From: Microvirga sp.
GTDB taxonomy: Bacteria > Pseudomonadota > Alphaproteobacteria > Rhizobiales > Beijerinckiaceae
NCBI RefSeq assembly: GCF_014699075.1
Contig: NZ_JACXAB010000009.1
Coordinates: 62,001-126,000 of the forward strand
DNA: 64,000 nt
Reading direction: 5' to 3'
The translations under genes and the position numbers were made by a program. Each line of letters opens with the position of its first letter. Positions within the stretch are counted from its first letter, which is position 1. Below the pieces are notes generated by a model. The model worked only from the letters and a program-made list of their open reading frames with translations, was not told the DNA's origin and searched no databases. Shown here piece after piece: positions 27,663-36,386 of this stretch.

Positions 27663-28847
27663 ATGGCACTTAATCTGGACGGCTACACGCTCACCTTTTC
27701 TGACGAGTTCACCGGCAGCTATCTCGACACTTCAATTTGGGGCACGAAATACTGGTGGGGCGGGCGCACCCTCGCGAGCAATGGCGAGATGCAGTACTTT
27801 GCCGACCGCTCGACGGCGGTCATCCAGCGGAACCCGCATCTCGACCCGTTCAGCATTTCGGCAGACCCTCGTGAGGCCGGCGACGGCATCCTGACGATCA
27901 CGGCCCGGCCCTCCCCCGACAAGAGCCTGACGGACGGCCTCCCTTACGTGTCGGGGCTCATCAACACCCACGGCACCTTCTCGCAGACCTACGGCTACTT
28001 CGAAATCTCGGCCCAGGTGCCATCCGGCCAGGGGCTGTGGCCGGCGTTCTGGCTGCTGCCGCAGAGCGGCAACTGGCCGCCGGAGATCGACGTACTGGAG
28101 CTGCTCGGCCACGATCCCTCGACCTATTACGTCGGCTCGCACTGGACCGATGCATCAGGCGGCCATGCCTTCGACACGCAGGGCATTTCGACAGGGATCG
28201 ATCTCTCCCTCGGCTTCCACAGCTACGGCACCCTGTGGACAGCGGATTCGATCACCTATTACCTCGATGGCATGGAGGTTTACTCCATGGCAACGCCCGC
28301 GGGCATGGACGAGCCGATGTATCTGCTCGCGAGCCTGACGGTTGGCGGCAACTGGCCGGGCGCCCCGGATGAGACAACCCAGTTCCCGGCAGAATTCCAG
28401 ATCGATTATATCCGCGCCTGGGCGCTCGATGAAACACCCGACGTGGTGGTCGTCCGGACGATCTCAGGCGGGTCGGGAGCCGACATTCTCGTCGGCGACA
28501 TTCATGCCGGCATCGTCGATGACACGATCAATGCCTTTGCCGGGAACGACACGCTTGAGGGCCTCAAAGGCAACGACACCATGGCCGGCGGCAGCGGCGC
28601 GGATACCTTCCTCTACCGGATCGGGCCAAGCGGCCACGACGTGATCCTCGACTTCGATCCCCTTGCCGGAGACGTGGTGCGGATCACGAAGGCACTCGCC
28701 GGCCAGAAGAACTTCTCCGGTCTCTATCGGATGATCAAGGACGATGCCGCCGGCGATGCGGTTCTCAAGCTGGCTGACGGCGGCTCCATCACCTTCGACG
28801 GCGTGACGAAGGCCCAGCTCGCCTACGACGACTTCTTCATCGTCTGA
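27663..28847 (+). CDS. GH16 endo-beta-glucanase with C-terminal RTX-like repeats
   Basis: This 394-residue protein has a GH16 jelly-roll domain (about residues 5-260). The catalytic motif EIDVLE places the nucleophile at Glu141 and the acid/base at Glu146. GH16 enzymes cut beta-1,3 or beta-1,3-1,4 glucans; rhizobial homologues such as ExsH and EglC trim exopolysaccharide. The C-terminal 120 residues contain Gly-Asp-rich calcium-binding repeats (GGSGADILVG, GNDTLEGLKGNDTMAGGSGAD) and a DFFIV end typical of type I secretion substrates. It lacks an N-terminal signal peptide, in line with type I export, but no exporter gene is nearby. Confidence 0.9.
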   Translation: MALNLDGYTLTFSDEFTGSYLDTSIWGTKYWWGGRTLASNGEMQYFADRSTAVIQRNPHLDPFSISADPREAGDGILTITARPSPDKSLTDGLPYVSGLINTHGTFSQTYGYFEISAQVPSGQGLWPAFWLLPQSGNWPPEIDVLELLGHDPSTYYVGSHWTDASGGHAFDTQGISTGIDLSLGFHSYGTLWTADSITYYLDGMEVYSMATPAGMDEPMYLLASLTVGGNWPGAPDETTQFPAEFQIDYIRAWALDETPDVVVVRTISGGSGADILVGDIHAGIVDDTINAFAGNDTLEGLKGNDTMAGGSGADTFLYRIGPSGHDVILDFDPLAGDVVRITKALAGQKNFSGLYRMIKDDAAGDAVLKLADGGSITFDGVTKAQLAYDDFFIV

Positions 28848-28870
28848 GCGTTGCTCTGTCGGGCGGTCCA

Positions 28871-29887
28871 TCAGGACCGCTCGATGGCCCGCTTCACCAC
28901 CTGCTGCACTTCCTTGTTGGACAGGAACAGGTCGTGGTTGATGATGCCGCCGCCGAACTCCGAGGCGTCGGCCACGCGCACGCCCAGAGCCTCCAGCCGC
29001 TCGCGGTCGGCCGCCCCTGCCCGCACGATCCCGCCGGCGAGGCGGCTCGAGACGGCGAGCGCCCGGTCGTTGGTGGAGCTGATCACGGTGATCTTCTTCG
29101 CATCCGACCCGAGACGCTCCAGGCCGCGGGCGAACAGGTCGATGTCGATGTCGGGCGCCGCCATCACCACGGCGCCGATGCGCTCCATGGCGCTCTCGCC
29201 GCCCGACGCGCGCAGCATGCGCAGAGTCTCCAGGGTCAGCAGCGTGCCCATGCTGTGCGCCACGAGGTGGATGCGCCCGCCGCTCGGGGTCTTGGCGATG
29301 GCGGTCAGCAGATCCTCCAGCGAGTCGCGGGACCACATGGCGCTTTCGCGGTCGGCCACGTAGCTGAAGGTCGAGGCGGCGGACGGCCAGGTGAAAAGAC
29401 CGGTCACGCCCGCGAACTTGATGCCCTCGGAGAGGTCGACGGTCGAGGTCGCGGCCGTCTCGAAGCTTTCCTTGTAGCCGTGGATGTAGAGCAGCAGGTC
29501 GCGTCCGAAGGCGGCCTGGGCGAAGGCCTGCGCGGCGTTGCTCCGCTCCACATTCTCGACCTTCGCGATGCTCCAATCGCTCGCCGTCACGCGGCTGAGG
29601 AGCGAATCGGACGGCGGCGTCAGGCGCGCCTCCGCGAAGATCATGTCCGCCGAGCGCTCGCTGCTGAACCAGGGCTTCTTGGGCGGATCACCCACCGGGA
29701 GCCGCGTGGTCGCGACAAGGAGCTTCGGGTCCTTCTCGAGGCCGATCTTGAAGGAAGCGGGGCTGACGAGCGCCGAATCCTCTCCGACGCAGCCGGACAG
29801 GGCAAAGCCGGCAAGACAGACGATGGTGAGGCGGGACAAGGAGAAGCGCATGGGCCTTGGGATTCGGGAGGAGACAAAAAAGGTCAT
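28871..29887 (-). CDS. Lipoprotein alpha/beta hydrolase (DUF900 family)
   Basis: This protein of about 338 residues has a lipoprotein signal sequence ending in a lipobox (FALSGC), so it is probably anchored to a membrane through the lipidated Cys. The hydrolase core has DLLLYIHGYKESF as the oxyanion strand and LVAHSMGT as the nucleophile elbow. DUF900 proteins are serine hydrolases with unknown substrates. I place the start at the ATG at 29887, which has GAGGG about 9 bases upstream; the ATG at 29851 would also give a full signal peptide. The frame stays open further upstream, but that part is antisense to the DUF3750 gene and not coding. Confidence 0.82.
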   Translation of the reverse strand: MTFFVSSRIPRPMRFSLSRLTIVCLAGFALSGCVGEDSALVSPASFKIGLEKDPKLLVATTRLPVGDPPKKPWFSSERSADMIFAEARLTPPSDSLLSRVTASDWSIAKVENVERSNAAQAFAQAAFGRDLLLYIHGYKESFETAATSTVDLSEGIKFAGVTGLFTWPSAASTFSYVADRESAMWSRDSLEDLLTAIAKTPSGGRIHLVAHSMGTLLTLETLRMLRASGGESAMERIGAVVMAAPDIDIDLFARGLERLGSDAKKITVISSTNDRALAVSSRLAGGIVRAGAADRERLEALGVRVADASEFGGGIINHDLFLSNKEVQQVVKRAIERS

Positions 29888-30007
29888 GCTGTTTCGCCCT
29901 CGATCATGGCATGCGCAAGGCGGGAACCCTGCCGCAGCCCCACTCGTGCCGGATTGCGGTAAAGCATTGGTGAACGGGGCCGCAGGGTTCGATGCCTTGA
30001 TGCCGAG

Positions 30008-30790
30008 GTGAACGAACCGTACCTTCAGCCCATGCTCGCCGCCCTCGCCCGCACCTTCCTTGTCATCGTTGCCCTTTTCATCCTTCCCCTGGGAGCTCAT
30101 GCCCTCTGGTGGACCCTGCGCGACGATATCGCGCCGAATTGGGGGGCGGCCGACTGGTCGAGCGCGAAGCTCCTGCCGGCAGCCACGGAAGCCCCTAAGG
30201 CGATCGTGGCGGTCTATGCCGCACGGGTTGGGCGTTGGCGCGGCATCTTCGCACATCATACCTGGGTGGTGGTGAAGGAGGCCGGCGCCCGCCAGTACAC
30301 CCGCTACGACAAGGTCGGCTGGGGCAGCCCCGTGCGCACCAACGGCTGGGCGCCGGACGGTCGCTGGTTCGGCAACGCGCCCCATCCGGTGGTGGTGATC
30401 GAGGGCCCCGAGGCCGAGCGGCTGATCCCGCAGGTGCGCCAGGCCGTGGCGAGCTATCCCTACCAGACCTTCGGCGCCTACAACGCCTGGCCCGGCCCGA
30501 ACTCCAACACCTTCGTGGCGCATGTGATGCGCTCGGTCCCCGAGCTCGCCGCTCCCCTGCCGCCCACGGCGCTCGGCAAGGACTGGCAGCCCTGGCGCGA
30601 CATCGTGGGCCTGACCCCGAGCCGCACCGGCATCCAGATCTCGCTCGGCGGCTATGCGGGCATCGCGGTCGGCTGGATCGAGGGCATCGAGCTCGATTTC
30701 ATGGGGCTCGTGGCCGGCCTCGACCTGCGCCGGCCAGCCATCAAGATTCCCGCCTGGGGACGATTTGGGATGGACCCGATCACTTGGTGA
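30008..30790 (+). CDS. DUF3750 protein
   Basis: This 260-residue protein has one N-terminal membrane helix or signal anchor (about residues 10-33), followed by a periplasmic domain with the DUF3750 pattern (HHTWVVVKE, AYNAWPGPNSNTFVAHV). The HHTW and NSNTF segments recall NlpC-like or transglutaminase-like cysteine peptidase folds, but no catalytic Cys is evident, so a reaction cannot be claimed. The start is GTG at 30008 or ATG at 30032. meaB follows 31 bases later and may be co-transcribed. Confidence 0.8.
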   Translation: MNEPYLQPMLAALARTFLVIVALFILPLGAHALWWTLRDDIAPNWGAADWSSAKLLPAATEAPKAIVAVYAARVGRWRGIFAHHTWVVVKEAGARQYTRYDKVGWGSPVRTNGWAPDGRWFGNAPHPVVVIEGPEAERLIPQVRQAVASYPYQTFGAYNAWPGPNSNTFVAHVMRSVPELAAPLPPTALGKDWQPWRDIVGLTPSRTGIQISLGGYAGIAVGWIEGIELDFMGLVAGLDLRRPAIKIPAWGRFGMDPITW

Positions 30791-30821
30791 AAGCCTTCGC
30801 ATAATGCGCTAAAGCTCCCGT

Positions 30822-31805
30822 ATGACCGGGGGCTCACAAAAGGCAGCAGTGACGGCTGAGATGGTCGCTAGCGGCGATCGCGCCGCGCTGGCGCGCGCCA
30901 TCACGCTCATGGAATCGCGCCGTCCCGACCACCGGGAGGCGGCGCGGGCTCTTCTTCAGAGGCTGATGCCACTCACCGGCAAGGCCGTGCGCATCGGCAT
31001 CACCGGCGTTCCCGGCGTGGGCAAGTCCACCACTATCGACACCCTGGGCTCCATGCTCACCGAGAAGGGCCACAAGGTCGCCGTGCTCGCGGTCGACCCC
31101 TCCTCCACCCGCACCGGCGGCGCGATCCTCGGCGACAAGACCCGCATGGCGCGGCTGGCAGCCGATCCGAACGCCTTCATCCGCCCCTCGCCCTCCTCCG
31201 GGACGCTTGGCGGCGTCGCGGCCAAGACCCGCGAGACGATGCTGCTCTGCGAGGCGGCCGGGTTCGATGTGATCCTTGTGGAGACCGTGGGCGTCGGGCA
31301 GTCGGAGACGGCGGTCGCGGATCTGACCGACTTCTTTCTCGTGCTCATGCTGCCGGGCGCCGGCGACGAGTTGCAGGGGATCAAGAAGGGCATCCTGGAG
31401 CTTGCCGACCTGATCGCCGTCAACAAGGCGGACGATGCCGGCGCCAAGGCGAAAGCGGCAGCGGCCGAGTACAAGGCGGCCCTGCATATCCTGGCTCCTG
31501 CCTCGCCCACCTGGACGCCGCCCGTGCTGACGGTGTCAGGCCTGACCGGCCAGGGTCTCGATGAGCTCTGGACCAAGGTTCTCGACCACCGCAAGCGCCT
31601 GGAGGCCACCGGGGAGCTTGCCGCCAAGCGGCGGGCGCAGGACACGAAATGGATGTGGGCCCTCGTCCATGAGCGCCTGCACGAACGCCTCGCCCACGAC
31701 CCTGCCCTGCGCCAGCGCGTACCGGAGATCGAGCGCGCCATTGCCGACGGCACGCTGTCGCCCAACGCGGCGGCAAGTGAGGTCGTGAAGCTCTTGGGGA
31801 TCTAG
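30822..31805 (+). CDS. meaB: Methylmalonyl-CoA mutase-associated GTPase MeaB
   Basis: This 327-residue G3E-family GTPase protects and reactivates adenosylcobalamin-dependent methylmalonyl-CoA mutase. Walker A is GVPGVGKST (residues 62-70), the Mg-binding segment [10 protein letters not shown] follows, the [10 protein letters not shown] motif supplies the switch region and NKAD the guanine specificity. The partner mutase subunits lie 3 and 7 kb upstream on the same strand, separated by unrelated genes. It probably works in the same pathway, feeding propionyl-CoA carbon to succinyl-CoA. Confidence 0.95.
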   Translation: MTGGSQKAAVTAEMVASGDRAALARAITLMESRRPDHREAARALLQRLMPLTGKAVRIGITGVPGVGKSTTIDTLGSMLTEKGHKVAVLAVDPSSTRTGGAILGDKTRMARLAADPNAFIRPSPSSGTLGGVAAKTRETMLLCEAAGFDVILVETVGVGQSETAVADLTDFFLVLMLPGAGDELQGIKKGILELADLIAVNKADDAGAKAKAAAAEYKAALHILAPASPTWTPPVLTVSGLTGQGLDELWTKVLDHRKRLEATGELAAKRRAQDTKWMWALVHERLHERLAHDPALRQRVPEIERAIADGTLSPNAAASEVVKLLGI

Positions 31806-31908
31806 GCAATCGCCTGCAATGGCACCCGGACCCAGCAGATCCGCAAGATCCGTCAGGTTTGGTTCTGGGAAAGCAGCTAAGCCTGTGACCGTCAAGACGG
31901 AGGTCTCT

Positions 31909-32790
31909 GTGACGGCGCCTGCCACCAAACACTACCAGGATCGGCTTCGAAGAACCCTCAAGCATATCGAGGAGCATCTCGACGAGGATCTGAGCCTTGA
32001 AGTCTTGAGCGGCGTTGCGGCGTTTTCCCGATACCACTTCCATCGGCAGTTCGTTGCACTCTTCGGGATCAACGTTCACCGGTACGTGCAACTCGCCCGC
32101 CTCAGACGGGCCTCTTACAAGCTCGCCTTCAGGAGCGAGGAGTCGATTTTCCAGATCGCCCTCGATGCCGGATATGAGGGACCGGAAGCTTTCGCTCGGG
32201 CCTTCAAAAAGAACTTCGGGCAGAGCCCGAGCGAGTTCAGAAACCAGCCGCAATGGACGCCTTGGCACGCAGTCTACCAACCTGTGACCGAAGCAAGGAG
32301 AATCCATATGCGAAGAACATGGAGCAGTGATGACGTGTGCATCGAGACCACCCCGGACATCCGATTGGCCGTGTTGGAGCACCGCGGCGCTCCAACGCTG
32401 ATCGGCGCGTCCGTGCGCCGATTCATCGCTTGGCGTAAGGAGAACGGAGTGCCGAAGGCATCTCCGGTCTTCAACATCTTTTATGACGATCTGGATATTA
32501 CGCCGGCTGCGGAGTTCAGGCTCGATATTGGCGTGGCAACCGACTGGGACGTGGTACCGAACAATGCAGGAATCAGGATCAAGACGATTCCTGGTGGACG
32601 CTGTGCCGTGTTGCGCCACGTCGGCTCCGAAGACAGCCTCGGCGCCGCGATCATGTACCTCTACGGATCATGGCTCCCGCAGAGCGGAGAGGAGCCGCGC
32701 GACTTCCCGCTTTACTGCCAGCGGATCCGGTTCTTCCCGGACGTGCCCGAACACGAGGCCGCAACGGACCTCTTTCTGCCCCTGACCTGA
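31909..32790 (+). CDS. AraC-type regulator with GyrI-like ligand domain
   Basis: This 293-residue transcription factor has two N-terminal helix-turn-helix units of the AraC family (about residues 10-110: LSLEVLSGVAAFSRYHFHRQF and IFQIALDAGYEGPEAFARAF) and a C-terminal GyrI-like small-molecule-binding domain (about 140-290). Relatives respond to hydrophobic compounds and often control efflux or their own gene. I choose GTG at 31909 because GGAGG sits 5 bases before it; an ATG at 31819 would add 30 residues of no recognisable domain. Targets cannot be deduced from the neighbours. Confidence 0.88.
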   Translation: MTAPATKHYQDRLRRTLKHIEEHLDEDLSLEVLSGVAAFSRYHFHRQFVALFGINVHRYVQLARLRRASYKLAFRSEESIFQIALDAGYEGPEAFARAFKKNFGQSPSEFRNQPQWTPWHAVYQPVTEARRIHMRRTWSSDDVCIETTPDIRLAVLEHRGAPTLIGASVRRFIAWRKENGVPKASPVFNIFYDDLDITPAAEFRLDIGVATDWDVVPNNAGIRIKTIPGGRCAVLRHVGSEDSLGAAIMYLYGSWLPQSGEEPRDFPLYCQRIRFFPDVPEHEAATDLFLPLT

Positions 32791-32803
32791 GGAGCCGGCG
32801 CAC

Positions 32804-33817
32804 TTAGGCCGCGCCCATGATCTCCGCGGTCGGTCGGATCTGGCCGAGTTCGATCCCGTTCCAGTTCTTGAGCACGGGCTGCGCCAGGCTCTCGACCACC
32901 TTGCGCTCGTTGTCGCTTAAGGGAAGGAAGCGGAGGACGAGGCCGGCCATCATGGCTTCGGCCGCCCGGGCATTGCCGTCGTCAGCCTTGAGGGCGATCC
33001 CGTAGCCGAGTTCCGGGAACGAGGCGCAATAGACGCCCTCCGCGCCCACTTTCACGAAGGCGCGCTCGCCGAGACACTCCATCAGCTTCGTATCGAAGCG
33101 GCCGGTACCGGCGACCATGAAGGGATGGCGGGCCACGGCCTTGCGGATGCGGGCGGCGGCGGCCCTGCCTTCGCCCGGCAGGCCGATGCCGGTGCCGAAC
33201 CTGGCAAACCCGAAAGCGAGCGACGGGAGCCGGATTGCATAGGTGGGGATCGAGCAGCCGTCGATGCCGCTCTTCTCGACCGAGTGGCAGGCGCCTGTGA
33301 TATCTTCCAGGGCGTCCCGCACGGTGCGCTGGACCGGATGGTCCGCCAGAACATAGCCCTTAGGCGCCTCCCCCTGGCCGCAGGCGAGGCAGACGAAGCC
33401 CGCATGCTTGCCCGAGCAGTTGTTGTGCAGGGCGCTGGGGCTGCCGCCTGAGGCCGCCAGGGCGCGGTTCGCGGCCTCGCCCATGGGCCAATGGGTGCCG
33501 CATTCGAGGCAGCCGGGATCCTGCCCCGCCTTGGCCAGCATGGATCCTGCCGCCGCCGCATGGGCCGGCTCGCCCGAATGTGACGCGCAGGCCAGCGCGA
33601 TCTCCTCGTCGGAGAGCCCGTATTTGTCGGCGATCCCGCTTTCGACCAGCGGCATGGCCTGAAGCGCCTTGACGGCGGAGCGCGGAAAAACCCGCCTGTC
33701 CACATCGCCGATCGACAGAACCGTGGCCCCTTCGGCGTCCACCACCGAGACGCTGCCCCTGTGGCGCGACTCGACCAGATGGCCGCGAGTGACCTCGACA
33801 AGAAATGGATTGTCCAT
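32804..33817 (-). CDS. L-asparaginase, Rhizobium etli type
   Basis: This 337-residue protein belongs to the PF06089 asparaginases, unrelated to the classical E. coli enzymes. Counting from a TTG one codon upstream, Ser48 and Lys51 (RSAVK), Cys135 and Lys138 (HNNCSGK) and Cys189 (DGCS) fall exactly where the R. etli enzyme has its catalytic and zinc-binding residues. It should hydrolyse asparagine to aspartate and ammonia in the cytoplasm. The ATG at 33817 has GGGG 6 bases upstream. It is a single gene, convergent with the AraC gene (13-base gap). Confidence 0.92.
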   Translation of the reverse strand: MDNPFLVEVTRGHLVESRHRGSVSVVDAEGATVLSIGDVDRRVFPRSAVKALQAMPLVESGIADKYGLSDEEIALACASHSGEPAHAAAAGSMLAKAGQDPGCLECGTHWPMGEAANRALAASGGSPSALHNNCSGKHAGFVCLACGQGEAPKGYVLADHPVQRTVRDALEDITGACHSVEKSGIDGCSIPTYAIRLPSLAFGFARFGTGIGLPGEGRAAAARIRKAVARHPFMVAGTGRFDTKLMECLGERAFVKVGAEGVYCASFPELGYGIALKADDGNARAAEAMMAGLVLRFLPLSDNERKVVESLAQPVLKNWNGIELGQIRPTAEIMGAA

Positions 33818-33986
33818 CAATGCCCCGTTTGAAAAGCGGCGGTGTTGTGGAGGTACCGGCGGCAGAAGTCAAAGGGGACGTTGTTGCAAAATACCAACGA
33901 GACACCGCGAAATCGTCGCAAGCGACGGCTTGCGGCTCGGCGCTCGCCACCCTAAACCCAAGGCTCGAACAAACGGGGAGCCCCTG

Positions 33987-35294
33987 ATGCATGTCGCGAT
34001 GATCGGAGCAGGCTATGTGGGCTTGGTCTCCGGCGCCTGCTTTGCGGATTTCGGCCACGAGGTCTGCTGCGTCGACAAGGATCCGGCCAAGATCGAAGCC
34101 CTCAACCGGGGCGAGATCCCGATCTTCGAGCCGGGGCTGGCCGAACTCGTCGCCAAGAACGTGCGCGAGGGGCGCCTCACCTTCACCACCGACTTAGGCC
34201 AGGCGGTCAGGAGCGCCGAGTCCGTGTTCATCGCGGTGGGCACCCCCTCCCGGCGCGGCGACGGCCATGCGGACCTGTCTTATGTTTATCAGGCTGCCCG
34301 CGACATTGCCGCGGCCATTGACGGCTATACGGTGATCGTCACCAAATCCACCGTGCCGGTCGGCACCGGAGACGAGGTGGAGCGCATTATCCGCGAGGCC
34401 CGGCCCGATGCGGATTTCGCCGTGGTGTCCAACCCGGAATTCCTGCGCGAAGGCGCGGCGATTGCCGACTTCAAGCGCCCGGACCGCATCGTCATCGGTA
34501 CCGACGACGAGCGCGCCTTAAGCGTGATGAACGACGTCTACCGCCCGCTCTACCTCAACCAATCGCCGGTGCTCGCCATGTCCCGGCGCACGGCGGAGCT
34601 GACGAAGTATGCGGCGAATGCGTTCCTCGCCACCAAGATCACCTTCATCAACGAGATCGCGGACCTGTGCGAGCATGTGGGCGCCAACGTGCAGGATGTG
34701 GCCCGGGGCATCGGTCTCGACAACCGCATCGGCTCCAAGTTCCTCCATGCCGGCCCCGGCTATGGCGGCTCATGCTTTCCCAAGGACACCCTCGCCCTGA
34801 TCAAGACCGCGCAGGATCATGAAGCGCCGATCCGCCTCGTGGAGACGGTGGCGGCGGTCAACAGCCAGCGCAAACGCGCCATGGGCCGCAAGGTGATTGC
34901 CGCCTGCGGCGGTTCCGTGCGGGGTAAGACGATTGCAGTGCTGGGGCTGACCTTCAAGCCGAACACCGACGACATGCGCGACGCGCCCTCCATCGACGTG
35001 ATCACGGCGCTCCAGGATGCCGGCGCCCGGGTGAAGGCCTATGATCCGGAGGGCATGGAAGCCGCCCGGTCCATGCTGACGGACGTGCACTACACGAAGG
35101 ATGCCTACGACTGCGCGCGTGGCGCCGATGCCCTGGTGCTCGTGACCGAATGGGATACGTTCCGGGCCCTGGACCTGCGCCGCCTGAAGGCGGCCCTGGC
35201 CGAGCCTGTGGTGGTCGACCTGCGCAACGTCTACCGGCCGGACGAGATGCGCCGCCACGGCTTCACCTACGTGAGCATCGGGCGACCATCCTGA
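33987..35294 (+). CDS. ugd: UDP-glucose 6-dehydrogenase
   Basis: This 435-residue enzyme oxidises UDP-glucose to UDP-glucuronate with two NAD+, supplying precursors for surface polysaccharides. It starts with the NAD-binding motif GAGYVGL; the catalytic Cys263 lies in GYGGSCFPKD, and the C-terminal domain has NTDDMRDAPS. I use the ATG at 33987, where the family sequence starts and GGGAG lies 6 bases upstream; the frame is open further upstream but without family similarity. The GDP-mannose dehydrogenase relative is less likely from the overall pattern. It may serve the glycosyltransferase locus 5 kb downstream. Confidence 0.93.
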   Translation: MHVAMIGAGYVGLVSGACFADFGHEVCCVDKDPAKIEALNRGEIPIFEPGLAELVAKNVREGRLTFTTDLGQAVRSAESVFIAVGTPSRRGDGHADLSYVYQAARDIAAAIDGYTVIVTKSTVPVGTGDEVERIIREARPDADFAVVSNPEFLREGAAIADFKRPDRIVIGTDDERALSVMNDVYRPLYLNQSPVLAMSRRTAELTKYAANAFLATKITFINEIADLCEHVGANVQDVARGIGLDNRIGSKFLHAGPGYGGSCFPKDTLALIKTAQDHEAPIRLVETVAAVNSQRKRAMGRKVIAACGGSVRGKTIAVLGLTFKPNTDDMRDAPSIDVITALQDAGARVKAYDPEGMEAARSMLTDVHYTKDAYDCARGADALVLVTEWDTFRALDLRRLKAALAEPVVVDLRNVYRPDEMRRHGFTYVSIGRPS

Positions 35295-35375
35295 CCCCTG
35301 CCCGGATCGGCTTGCGCGCCGGTCCTGCCGATGCCATGAGAGACATGTCAAAGATTGCGCCACCTGGAGCGGCTC

Positions 35376-35612
35376 ATGCAGACCTTCTTCGTCGAGATCA
35401 AGTGCAAGCTCGGCAAGACCTACGCCGTCGCGAACGCGCTGGCGGACCGGGAGATCGCGTCCGAGATCTACTCGACCGCCGGAAACTACGACATCCTCGC
35501 CAAGTTCCACGTGGATGACGGCGTGGATATCGGCCACTTCATCGCCGAGAACGTGCAGATCATTCCAGAGATCGCCGACACGCACACCATCATCACCTTC
35601 AAGGCATTCTGA
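35376..35612 (+). CDS. Stand-alone Lrp/AsnC ligand-binding (RAM) domain protein
   Basis: This 78-residue protein consists only of the alpha-beta RAM fold found at the C terminus of Lrp/AsnC regulators (TFFVEIKCKLGKTYAVA, SEIYSTAGNYDILAKF, ADTHTIITFKAF). It has no DNA-binding domain. Such single-domain proteins bind amino acids or small ligands and can mix with full-length Lrp paralogues. GGAG lies 7 bases before the ATG. The track from ugd is only 80 bases, so co-transcription is possible. Confidence 0.85.
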   Translation: MQTFFVEIKCKLGKTYAVANALADREIASEIYSTAGNYDILAKFHVDDGVDIGHFIAENVQIIPEIADTHTIITFKAF

Positions 35613-35695
35613 AGCCTGCCTATCGGTCTGTGATCCAGGTCACATCGAGAACGGCCTGCGTGGCGTAGCATCGGATTTCCTTCAGGGAGGAGCCG

Positions 35696-36361
35696 ATGTC
35701 ATCTCGCATGGACTGGCAACAGGTCTACCGCTTCTGGTTTCCGGTCGATCTCTCGAACGCCGACATCGCCGCCCATTGGCAGATGCTCGCCTGGTGGATG
35801 CGCGGGGGCGCCAATGCGGAAATGGCGCACTTCACCCCGATAGTGCATGCGGCGCGCTCCGGCCAATTGGAGCATTGGCTGGAAAACCCACACGGGCGCC
35901 TGTCCCTCATCATCGTTCTGGATCAGTTTCCGCGCGGCCTCTTTGCCGGGACGGCCGAAGCTTATTCATCGGATCAGGACGCCTTGAGCATCGCCGAGGA
36001 TGGCTTTCGGAACGGGCATTACGATGCCCTGCAGAGTCCCTTTGAAAGGTTCTTCCATCTGCTCCCGCTGGCCCATGCGGAGGGTCCGGATCATCTGGAG
36101 CGGATGAGGCGCATCGTTGCCATCTCGGAACAGGCCCTTGAGGAAGCACCGGAGCACCTCAAGCCCGTTTGGGCATTCTCGCTGAGCCAGGCCACAGCCA
36201 ATCTCGACGTGATCACCCGCTTCGGCCGGTTCCCACATCGCAATCCCGTTCTGGGCCGCGCCTCGAGGCCGCATGAACTGGCCTATCTGGCCAAGGGTGA
36301 TTTCGTCCATACGCGGACGTTGCCGGCTTCGGCCCAATCGGCGATCAGCGCCGTCGGGTGA
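35696..36361 (+). CDS. DUF924 family protein
   Basis: This 221-residue, mostly helical protein has the DUF924 signature: FWFPVDL at the N terminus, LIIVLDQFPRGLFAGTAEAY, PFERFFHLLPLAHAEG and RFGRFPHRNPVLGR. The family adopts a TPR-like fold and has no assigned reaction. It is cytoplasmic. GGGAGG precedes the ATG. It converges on the lytic transglycosylase gene, with a small hairpin between the two stops. Confidence 0.88.
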   Translation: MSSRMDWQQVYRFWFPVDLSNADIAAHWQMLAWWMRGGANAEMAHFTPIVHAARSGQLEHWLENPHGRLSLIIVLDQFPRGLFAGTAEAYSSDQDALSIAEDGFRNGHYDALQSPFERFFHLLPLAHAEGPDHLERMRRIVAISEQALEEAPEHLKPVWAFSLSQATANLDVITRFGRFPHRNPVLGRASRPHELAYLAKGDFVHTRTLPASAQSAISAVG

Positions 36362-36363
36362 GA

Positions 36364-36381
36364 GGCCCCACGGATGGGGCC
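36364..36381 (+). terminator. Possible terminator hairpin between convergent genes
   Basis: GGCCCCA (36364-36370) and TGGGGCC (36375-36381) form a 7-bp stem with a CGGA loop. There is no good T tract on either side, so its activity is uncertain. Confidence 0.4.
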
Positions 36382-36386
36382 AATCC

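Noticed and set aside
29930..29960. GGAAC followed 17 bases later by CGTG, resembling an EcfG promoter upstream of the DUF3750 gene
   Set aside because: The -10 part lacks the conserved final T, and the site lies near the start of the divergent gene without other support.
29888..30802. Upstream extension of the DUF900 hydrolase frame to 30802
   Set aside because: The extension would precede a complete lipoprotein signal peptide and is antisense to the DUF3750 gene.
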